In this document: positions 1 through 6,255 of the stretch, piece by piece | Position numbering within the stretch: position 1 is the stretch's first letter | Layout of the letters: each line of letters opens with the position of its first letter | Assembly (NCBI GenBank): GCA_902593125.1 | Contig: CACJGU010000001.1 | Coordinates: 1-64,000 of the forward strand | Source: an uncultured Alphaproteobacteria bacterium | Lineage (GTDB): Bacteria > Pseudomonadota > Alphaproteobacteria > HIMB59 > GCA-002718135 | Length of the DNA: 64,000 nt | Reading direction: 5' to 3' | Made by a program: the position numbers and the translations under genes | Notes under the pieces: generated by a model | Databases searched by the model: none | What the model was told of the DNA's origin: nothing | Seen by the model: only the letters and a program-made list of their open reading frames with translations

Positions 1-155
1 ATACCTGCTAGTAAAGCAGATATAGACGCAAAATTAATTTCATTAAATCCTGGTCTTAAAATAATTAAAACTCCTAAGAAACCTGTAAAAACAGCAATCC
101 ATCTATGAACACCGACACGCTCTCTTAATATAAATATTGAAATAATTAAGTGTAA
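1..155 (-). pseudogene. 5'-truncated DMT (EamA) transporter fragment
   Basis: Reading leftward from the stop codon of the neighbouring deacetylase, the same frame stays open to the window edge. It encodes an internal piece of a drug/metabolite transporter, with an ERVGVHRW motif, then VFTGFLGVLIILRPGF, then EINFASISALLAG. This aligns well with about residues 104-155 of the intact DMT transporter at 52660-53547, which has LIILRPG followed by EIN. There is no start codon or room for the first ~100 residues, because the deacetylase gene occupies that place. The rest of the gene lies outside the window. I infer a deletion or rearrangement that removed the N-terminal half. Internal translation restart is possible but would leave half a permease. 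Confidence 0.6.
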
Positions 156-1064
156 TTAATTAAAAATTTCATTAACAGCTTGGAATATAATACTATGTCT
201 TTTTGCTAATTCTATATTATTATCTGAATATCCACCACCTATAACAGTTGCAATTGGTATAAATTTATTTTTAAAAAAAGATAATACCATTTTATCTCTT
301 TCTAAGATTCCTTTCGAAGTAAGATTTAAATTACCAAGTTTATCATTCTTGTGTACATCAACTCCAGCATCATAAATTAAAATATCTGGATTAATATTAT
401 CCATACATTTTTTTAGAGTTTGTTTTAAAATATCTAAATATTGATGATCATTTAAACCATTATCTAATTCAACATCTAAATCACTTTTAGATTTTCTAAA
501 TGGAAAGTTATTTTTACAATGTATAGAACACGTAAAAATTTCTTTGTCTTTAGATAAAATTGCTGCTGTACCATCACCTTGATGAACATCAAGATCAATA
601 ATTAAAATTTTCTTTACAAAATTTTCTTTTATTAATTTTCTAGAAGAATAAGCAATATCATTAAATACACAATATCCTGAACCAAAACTTTCATGAGCAT
701 GATGAGTTCCCCCAGCTAAGTGGCATGCAATTTTGTTTCTAAGTGCTTCTTTACATGTTAATAAAGTGCCATTTACTGCTAAAAAAGATCTATTAGATAA
801 TATTTCTGACCACTTAAAACCCAAACGGCGATTTTCTTTTTCTGATAATGACCCATCTTTAATCTTTAAAATATACTCTCTATCATGAACTATCTCAAGA
901 TCATGAACTGAGGCTTTGTTAGGACTTAAAATTACTGCATTTCTATAGAAGTCTTTTGTTTTCAATTCTTTATAAAGATCTGAGAATTTACTGGAGGTAA
1001 ATTTATGATTTTTTGGAAGAGGAATGTCATATTGATGATGAGTAATCCAACTAATTTTTTTCAC
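156..1064 (-). CDS. Histone deacetylase family (class IV/HDAC11-like) amidohydrolase
   Basis: A zinc-dependent deacetylase of the arginase/HDAC fold, 302 residues, a full-length family member. Visible active-site elements are the paired histidines of GGTHHA (121-122), the metal ligands of DLDVHQGDG (Asp159, His161), Asp236 in DAGVD, and the GGGY tyrosine near residue 279. The SDLDVEL and DAGVDVH strings resemble bacterial class IV (HDAC11-like) enzymes more than acetoin-utilisation AcuC. The substrate is unknown; acetyl-lysine, acylated polyamines or other amides are possible. It stands alone, transcribed away from the PhyH gene. Its stop codon is in frame with the transporter remnant downstream. 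A CobB sirtuin at 47 kb gives the genome a second, NAD-dependent deacylase. Confidence 0.88.
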   Translation of the reverse strand: MKKISWITHHQYDIPLPKNHKFTSSKFSDLYKELKTKDFYRNAVILSPNKASVHDLEIVHDREYILKIKDGSLSEKENRRLGFKWSEILSNRSFLAVNGTLLTCKEALRNKIACHLAGGTHHAHESFGSGYCVFNDIAYSSRKLIKENFVKKILIIDLDVHQGDGTAAILSKDKEIFTCSIHCKNNFPFRKSKSDLDVELDNGLNDHQYLDILKQTLKKCMDNINPDILIYDAGVDVHKNDKLGNLNLTSKGILERDKMVLSFFKNKFIPIATVIGGGYSDNNIELAKRHSIIFQAVNEIFN

Positions 1065-1197
1065 AATTTTACCTTTTTTATACTAAAATTTAGTCTTTTT
1101 CTTAATATACATTATAAACCGTGGTGCTGATAAACCATTATATATTTAGTTAGTAAATGTATTCTATCCATAAAAATCTGCACCACGATTGATAAAT

Positions 1198-1269
1198 ATG
1201 GAAGCAGTACTTTTATTTGATATTTTTTTTATTTGTTTAATAGGGTTTTTTATAGTCTATTATCATTGA
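1198..1269 (+). CDS. Possible 23-residue hydrophobic peptide
   Basis: A short frame in the 241-base gap between the deacetylase and PhyH genes begins MEAVLLFDIFF and ends FFIVYYH. It is almost one transmembrane helix. No clear Shine-Dalgarno sequence precedes it, and AT-rich DNA easily gives such frames, so support is weak. It is listed because several comparable tiny membrane peptides occur in other gaps of this window (15033-15116, 4708-4812, 54760-54936), one of which is translationally coupled to its upstream gene. Confidence 0.2.
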   Translation: MEAVLLFDIFFICLIGFFIVYYH

Positions 1270-1305
1270 TTATTATTATGTCTTTTACTAGAATATAATA
1301 TCTAA

Positions 1306-2085
1306 ATGAAAGAATATTATAATACTAATGGATTTTATTCTCCTTTAAGGCTTTTTAGTATTGATCAATCAAATGAATATAGAAAAAAATTAGAATTAAC
1401 AGAGTCTAAGATAGGACCTCTGCATTATTTTGCAAAAACTTATACAGTGATGAAATGGGTTTATGACGTTGCAACAAATAACACTATGTTAGATTTTGTC
1501 GAAGATTTAATTGGAAAGAATATATTACTTTACAATGCAACATTTATAATAAAAGAACCTAAATCCAAGACACATGTAAGCTGGCATCAAGATTTAACAT
1601 ATTGGGGTTTTGATAAAAATGAAAAACAAGTGAGTGCATGGATTGCCTTATCTAATGTTAACGATCTTAGTGGATGTATGAAAATGATACCTGGTTCACA
1701 TAAAAAAGGTTTTTTTGATCATAAATCTACAAATGATAGAAATAATGTTTTATCAAGAGGGCAGACAGTTTTAAATGTAGAAGAAGATAAAGCCATATCA
1801 TGTCCATTACTACCTGGTGAAGCATCTTTTCATCATGGATTAACTCTTCATGCATCTCAGCCAAATAATAGCAACGATAGAAGAATAGGACTTAATTTAC
1901 AATTTATTTCAACTGATATGCAGCAATTAAAAAGTGATAATGATAGTGCAATTCTTGTTCGTGGAAAAGATAATTATAATAATTTTAAAATAGATGTAGT
2001 TGCCGAAAATGATTTCGATGATTATGGATATGAAAGACTTCTTGAACGTAATGAACATTATAATAAAACAATCCGAGAAAAATAA
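1306..2085 (+). CDS. Phytanoyl-CoA dioxygenase (PhyH) family protein
   Basis: A 259-residue Fe(II)/2-oxoglutarate-dependent oxygenase. The iron-binding facial triad is visible as HxD in WHQDLTYWG (His94, Asp96) and the distal His182 in LTLHAS. The 2-oxoglutarate-binding arginine is in DRRIGL, near residue 193. The GCMKMIPGSHKKG segment is typical of PhyH proteins. The substrate cannot be told from sequence; marine members hydroxylate varied small molecules, and few are true phytanoyl-CoA hydroxylases. The gene lies 9 bases before an aldo/keto reductase on the same strand, so a two-step hydroxylation and redox reaction is plausible. A second, only distantly similar PhyH protein lies at 63137-63931. 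Confidence 0.85.
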   Translation: MKEYYNTNGFYSPLRLFSIDQSNEYRKKLELTESKIGPLHYFAKTYTVMKWVYDVATNNTMLDFVEDLIGKNILLYNATFIIKEPKSKTHVSWHQDLTYWGFDKNEKQVSAWIALSNVNDLSGCMKMIPGSHKKGFFDHKSTNDRNNVLSRGQTVLNVEEDKAISCPLLPGEASFHHGLTLHASQPNNSNDRRIGLNLQFISTDMQQLKSDNDSAILVRGKDNYNNFKIDVVAENDFDDYGYERLLERNEHYNKTIREK

Positions 2086-2094
2086 TTTAGATAA

Positions 2095-3075
2095 ATGAAA
2101 TATAGAAAATTTAGTGATTTAGGATGGAATGTTTCAGAAATAGGAATAGGTTGTTGGGCGATTGGTTCTGAATGGGGAGATGTTTCAGAAAATGATGCTA
2201 AAGATGCTCTTTATGCATCATTAGATAATGGAATTAATTTTTTTGATACTGCCGATGTATATGGAGAGGGAAGAAGTGAAAAAATAATCGGTAAAGTATT
2301 AAAAAATACAAAAGAAAAAATATATGTTGCAACAAAAGCTGGACGAAGATTAAATCCACACAATGCAGATGGATATAATTTAAAAAATATTGAAAGTTTT
2401 ATTGATAGATCTCTAATGAATTTAGGAGTTGAGGTAATTGACCTTGTTCAACTTCATTGTCCTCCATCAGAGATATGTGGAAAAAAAGAAACATACGAAA
2501 TGATGGATGAAATAGTTAAAAAAGGAAAGATAAACCATTATGGAGTTAGCGTTGAGAAAGTTTCTGAGGCTTTAGATGCTATTAAGTATCCAAATGTAAA
2601 AAGTATTCAAATTATATTTAATGTATTTCGTCAAAAACCAAGTGAAATATTTTTTAAAGAGGCAAAAAAAAATAATGTGGCTATAATTGCTCGAGTTCCA
2701 TTAGCTAGTGGATTATTAACAGGGAAAATGAATAGTCAATCTTCATTTCCACAAAATGATCATAGAAATTATAACATAAATGGAGATGCTTTTGATGTTG
2801 GGGAAACATTTTCAGGTATAAATTTTGCAAAAGGATTAGAGGCAGTTGAAGAATTAAAAAAAATAAAACCAAATGATTTTTCATTAACTGATTTATCTTT
2901 AAAATGGATATTGTCTCATCCTGAAGTAACTGTAGTTATACCAGGTGCTAAAAACAAAATTCAAGCTGAATTAAATGTTAAAGCATCTGAACTTAATGAA
3001 ATAAATTCTATAAAAGACAGTATTAAAGAAATTTATAACAAATATTTTAAAAAAGATATTCATTCTAATTGGTAA
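2095..3075 (+). CDS. Aldo/keto reductase
   Basis: A 326-residue NAD(P)H-dependent carbonyl reductase of the AKR superfamily TIM barrel. The catalytic tetrad is visible: Asp51 and Tyr56 in FFDTADVYGEGRSE, Lys81 in YVATKAGR, and His121 in VQLHCPP. The C-terminal cofactor part holds VVIPGAK. The FDTADVYG/IIGKVLK pattern fits the AKR11/12-like bacterial group (YajO or general stress protein 69 type). It follows the PhyH gene by 9 bases and likely shares its transcript. The physiological substrate is unknown. Confidence 0.88.
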   Translation: MKYRKFSDLGWNVSEIGIGCWAIGSEWGDVSENDAKDALYASLDNGINFFDTADVYGEGRSEKIIGKVLKNTKEKIYVATKAGRRLNPHNADGYNLKNIESFIDRSLMNLGVEVIDLVQLHCPPSEICGKKETYEMMDEIVKKGKINHYGVSVEKVSEALDAIKYPNVKSIQIIFNVFRQKPSEIFFKEAKKNNVAIIARVPLASGLLTGKMNSQSSFPQNDHRNYNINGDAFDVGETFSGINFAKGLEAVEELKKIKPNDFSLTDLSLKWILSHPEVTVVIPGAKNKIQAELNVKASELNEINSIKDSIKEIYNKYFKKDIHSNW

Positions 3076-3125
3076 ATATATGATAATAAACAAATCTTGG
3101 TTTTTTAAGTTTCTAGGAGGGGGAT

Positions 3126-3542
3126 ATGATAGAGAACTTTAATGGAATTTTTAATTTAATTTTAAATATTTTAATTTTATTTCTTTTTGCTGTTTATACT
3201 TTTAGAATTTTATTTGCACCTGCAGGTATTGCAAAAGAATTTAATGTAGATAAAAGTGGTATTTTTATTATTAGATATTTAGGATGTTTTGCACTTAGTG
3301 CTTTAATAGTAGGGTTGTGGATTTTATTTCGCCCTATGGGTCCAACTGGTACATGGCCATATTATAATTTTATTTTTCTAACTGCGATGTTTAATTTAAT
3401 TTATGATTTAGCTTATTATTTTAAAATTATTGATAAAGATATTGGTGCAAAGAATTCTCGTTTAGATATAGTTGTGTCTACATTTTTAACTGTGGGTTCT
3501 GCAATTTTAATCTTAAACTTGTCTAATAAAATATATTTATAA
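3126..3542 (+). CDS. Small four-helix membrane protein, paralogue of the 50.6 kb gene
   Basis: A protein of 138 residues with about four predicted transmembrane helices and no recognised family. It has an exceptionally strong Shine-Dalgarno stretch (CTAGGAGGGGG) just before the ATG, which suggests high expression. It shares architecture with the 137-residue protein at 50600-51013. Both begin M[IV]ENF, both have a YDL...IIDK motif before the last helix, and both end with a short basic-hydrophobic tail. The 143-residue protein at 20277-20708 has the same size and layout and may be a more distant relative. Function unknown. Confidence 0.75.
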   Translation: MIENFNGIFNLILNILILFLFAVYTFRILFAPAGIAKEFNVDKSGIFIIRYLGCFALSALIVGLWILFRPMGPTGTWPYYNFIFLTAMFNLIYDLAYYFKIIDKDIGAKNSRLDIVVSTFLTVGSAILILNLSNKIYL

Positions 3543-3545
3543 AAA

Positions 3546-3566
3546 AACGGGTCTAGAAGACCCGTT
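3546..3566. terminator. Bidirectional intrinsic terminator
   Basis: A perfect stem, ACGGGTCT with AGACCCGT around a 3-base AGA loop, extended by an A-T pair. It is flanked by A-rich sequence on the left and TTATATATTT on the right. It sits between the convergent membrane-protein and cupin genes, so it can end both transcripts. Confidence 0.85.
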
Positions 3567-3572
3567 ATATAT

Positions 3573-3938
3573 TTAAGATTTTTTCCAAGGCCCAAAATCT
3601 TTTTGGTCACTTGTAAATTCATATGAAACAAATTCATCATCACTTACAATCCACCCATCGTGTCCTGGTGCTAAATAGTATGCATCACCTGCTTTAAAAT
3701 TATCTTCTGTCCCATCATCATGCTTTACTTTCATTTCGCCTTTAATAACAACTCCTACATGACCTGCTTGACAACTTTCAGTACCAACAATAGGTTTAAT
3801 ACAAGAGCTCCAGCTCCACCCTGGTTGTAACGTGGTTTTGCTCATTGTAACGTTACCAAGCTTAACAGTTGATGAATGTGCCTTATCAGGTGTTTTAATT
3901 TCTCCTTCTTCAAAAGAAACTTTCATTACATTAGACAT
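3573..3938 (-). CDS. Cupin-domain protein
   Basis: A 121-residue single-domain cupin. Motif 1 is visible as HVGVVIKGEMKVKHDDG and motif 2 as DAYYLAPGHDGWIVSDDEFVSYEF, though several of the usual histidine ligands are reduced in number. An N-terminal half with LQPGWSWSS matches cupins annotated as small-molecule or hormone-binding-like. The downstream end faces the strong terminator at 3546-3566. The gene directly upstream encodes a small alpha+beta-barrel-type protein 15 bases away, so the two are probably one transcript. The ligand is unknown. Confidence 0.8.
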   Translation of the reverse strand: MSNVMKVSFEEGEIKTPDKAHSSTVKLGNVTMSKTTLQPGWSWSSCIKPIVGTESCQAGHVGVVIKGEMKVKHDDGTEDNFKAGDAYYLAPGHDGWIVSDDEFVSYEFTSDQKDFGPWKKS

Positions 3939-3953
3939 ATTTTATCCTTACGT

Positions 3954-4238
3954 TTAATTTTTATAATTTAATGTGACTTCACCAGTTTTTGTATCTACAA
4001 CATCAAAAGTATTTTCATTATTACTCATTCTTTTTGATCTTGCAGCTGATGCACGTTCCATTGCATCATTATCTGCATATAGAGAAACTGCCATTACAAT
4101 TGTATCACTTGCACGTATTTGTAATAATTGTTCTGCTTCTGGAAATTCACTAGGTGCTTTTTCTGAATAATCTTCAATTGATTTATCAGCATCTTCTTTA
4201 TTTTTAAAATTAATAGTTGTTATTCTTGCTACAGACAT
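3954..4238 (-). CDS. Small antibiotic-biosynthesis-monooxygenase-like protein
   Basis: A protein of 94 residues starting MSVARITTINFKNKEDAD. The length, the opening beta-strand and the pattern of a helix followed by a SLYADNDAME segment resemble the dimeric alpha+beta barrel (ABM/YgiN) fold. A Shine-Dalgarno-like GGAGG precedes the start. It lies just upstream of the cupin gene on the same strand. Similar stand-alone barrel-type proteins cluster at 36.4-39.2 kb. The fold is inferred from pattern only; no catalytic residue is identified. Confidence 0.6.
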   Translation of the reverse strand: MSVARITTINFKNKEDADKSIEDYSEKAPSEFPEAEQLLQIRASDTIVMAVSLYADNDAMERASAARSKRMSNNENTFDVVDTKTGEVTLNYKN

Positions 4239-4275
4239 TTTACCTCCAAATTATATTAATAAAAGTATGATACTA

Positions 4276-4695
4276 TTAATTTCCTACAAAACTAAAAGAT
4301 ATTTTTCTTTTATGAGGATTATATCTATGTTCAAAAAGATATATACCTTGCCAAGTTCCAAGAATTAGTTGTTTATTTTTAATAGGAATTGTCAAAGATG
4401 TTTGGGTCAACATATATTTTATATGAGCTGGCATATCATCATTTCCTTCATATCCATGTGAGTACAAAGATGAATCTTCAGGTACTAATTTTAGAAAAAA
4501 GTTATTTACATCATCTAACACATCGGGGCTTGCATTTTCCATTATTGTTAATGATGCAGAAGTATGTTGTATAAATAAATTTAATTGTCCTTGATTGATA
4601 TTATTTTTAGAAACCCAGTCATTAATATTTTCTGTAATCTCAAACATTCCCTTACCGGAAGTATTAAAGATTAAATCCTCAATAAGATTTATCAT
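4276..4695 (-). CDS. yjbQ: YjbQ family (UPF0047) protein
   Basis: A protein of 139 residues matching the YjbQ/UPF0047 family over its whole length. Family hallmarks are FIQHTSASLTIMENASPDV, then YSHGYEGNDDMPAHIK, then LILGTWQGIYLFEHR. Some family members have been described as secondary thiamine-phosphate synthases, but the physiological role is unsettled. The gene is isolated between the small barrel protein and a possible GTG-started microprotein. Confidence 0.9.
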   Translation of the reverse strand: MINLIEDLIFNTSGKGMFEITENINDWVSKNNINQGQLNLFIQHTSASLTIMENASPDVLDDVNNFFLKLVPEDSSLYSHGYEGNDDMPAHIKYMLTQTSLTIPIKNKQLILGTWQGIYLFEHRYNPHKRKISFSFVGN

Positions 4696-4707
4696 AATGT
4701 ATATTTA

Positions 4708-4812
4708 CTATACTAAAAAATGAAGTCCATGTGAAGATGTGGCACCTACAAGGAGAATTATAATAAAAATTAATGAAATAAAAAAAAGAACTATTCTTCT
4801 AATCAGTGCCAC
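4708..4812 (-). CDS. Possible 34-residue single-pass membrane peptide (GTG start)
   Basis: A short minus-strand frame begins GTG and encodes ALIRRIVLFFISLIF, a hydrophobic stretch, then the tail GATSSHGLHFLV. It has two arginines before a single helix, the expected inside-positive arrangement. It would sit 12 bases upstream of yjbQ in the same direction. No convincing Shine-Dalgarno sequence is seen. It is reported as a candidate because the topology is sensible and the gap otherwise lacks a gene. Confidence 0.35.
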   Translation of the reverse strand: MALIRRIVLFFISLIFIIILLVGATSSHGLHFLV

Positions 4813-4893
4813 AAATAATATTTATTTGTAAATATTGTTATAATATGGATATAATTAAGGAAAAATTATGATATTTATTTTTAGGGAGTAATT

Positions 4894-6255
4894 TTGATAA
4901 AATTAACAATAATAGGAGCTGGTAGCGCAGTATTTACTAAAAATATTGTTGTTGATTTGTTGCACATATCTTCATTTAAAAAAATGCATATATCTTTGAT
5001 GGATATTGATGAAACTAGACTTAAATTAGCAAAAGAATTAATAGATAGCGTCTCTTATAAACTTAATGCTATCCCCAAAGTTACCTTGCACACTAATAGA
5101 AAAGAAGCTTTACACAATGCTGATTTTGTTCAAACAACTATTCAGGTAGGGGGTTACAAGCCTTCAACAATTATAGATTTTGATATTCCAAACAAATATG
5201 GACTTAAACAAACTATTGGAGACACATTAGGAATTGGAGGTATAATGAGGGGTTTAAGAACAATTCCTATTCTACTTGATATAGCTAAAGATATTATGGA
5301 AGTGTGTCCAAATTCTCTTTGGTTACAATATGTAAACCCAATGTGCTCTAATATGATTGCAATAAAAAATAAGTTTCCAGAAATAAAATCGATAGGATTA
5401 TGCCATTCTGTTCAAGGAACAGCTGAAATGTTAGCAAAAGATTTAAATGAAGATATTTCTAATATTAATTTTACTTGTGCAGGAATTAATCATATGGCAT
5501 TTTTCTTAAAATTTGAAAAAAAACAAAATGGCTCAAATATCGATCTTTATCCCAAATTAAAAATATTAGCTGATGAAATAGTTAATGATAAAACCGTTTC
5601 ATCAAGAAGTAAAAAAATTTATTATGAATCTAATAAAATACTTCATGAAAAAGTTAGATATGAAATTTTACGAAGATTTGGTTATTTTGTAACTGAATCT
5701 AGCGAACATTTTGCTGAATATGTCCCGTGGTTTATTAAAAATAATAGAGATGATATAATTGATAAATATAAAATTCCAATTAACGAATATATCGATAGAT
5801 GTGAGTATCATATTAAATCTTGGAAACAATTAGAAAAAGATATTACGCCTTTAAATAATGAACCTTTAAAATTAAGTCATGAATATGCTTCTTACATAAT
5901 GGATGCAGTAACAAATAATAAAAGTATTACAATTAATGCAAATGTTATGAATAATAATTTTATTAATAATTTACCAAGTAATTGTTGTGTAGAAGTTCCA
6001 TGTTTAATTAATTCTGATGGGTATAATCCGCAAAAAGTAGGAAACTTACCTGAGCAATTATCTGCATTAATACGTACAAATATTAATGTTCAAATTTTAA
6101 CTGCTGAAGCAGCAACTACAAAAAAAAGGGAACATATTTATCATGCAGCAATGTTGGATCCATTAGCTGCCTCAACTCTTTCTATTGATGAAATATATTT
6201 GATGACCGATGAATTAATCGATGCTCACAAAGAATATTTACCTAAATATAATTAA
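4894..6255 (+). CDS. Family 4 glycosidase (alpha-galactosidase/alpha-glucosidase type)
   Basis: A 453-residue GH4 enzyme, which uses NAD and a divalent metal in an unusual redox-elimination mechanism. The N-terminal Rossmann motif is IGAGSAVFTKN. Metal- and substrate-binding residues are visible as Asn149 in YVNPM, Cys170 in GLCHSVQG and His200 in GINHMAF. The length and the GDTLGIGGIMRGLRTIP segment fit the alpha-galactosidase (MelA-like) branch better than the phospho-glucosidases. The start is TTG, supported by AGGGAG seven bases upstream; no closer ATG exists. The 3' end overlaps the convergent neighbour by four bases. It probably hydrolyses small imported alpha-glycosides in the cytoplasm. 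A sugar-type ABC importer lies at 42.8-45.8 kb. Confidence 0.9.
   Translation: MIKLTIIGAGSAVFTKNIVVDLLHISSFKKMHISLMDIDETRLKLAKELIDSVSYKLNAIPKVTLHTNRKEALHNADFVQTTIQVGGYKPSTIIDFDIPNKYGLKQTIGDTLGIGGIMRGLRTIPILLDIAKDIMEVCPNSLWLQYVNPMCSNMIAIKNKFPEIKSIGLCHSVQGTAEMLAKDLNEDISNINFTCAGINHMAFFLKFEKKQNGSNIDLYPKLKILADEIVNDKTVSSRSKKIYYESNKILHEKVRYEILRRFGYFVTESSEHFAEYVPWFIKNNRDDIIDKYKIPINEYIDRCEYHIKSWKQLEKDITPLNNEPLKLSHEYASYIMDAVTNNKSITINANVMNNNFINNLPSNCCVEVPCLINSDGYNPQKVGNLPEQLSALIRTNINVQILTAEAATTKKREHIYHAAMLDPLAASTLSIDEIYLMTDELIDAHKEYLPKYN

Noticed and set aside
1120-1187. Eight-base inverted repeat CGTGGTGC/GCACCACG separated by 52 bases
   Set aside because: The repeat is short, the arms are far apart, and there is no associated element; it could be chance or a weak transcription-factor pair.
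3416-3643. Minus-strand frame overlapping the small membrane-protein gene and the cupin end
   Set aside because: It runs antisense through a well-supported gene and straight through the terminator stem, and has no ribosome site or family pattern.
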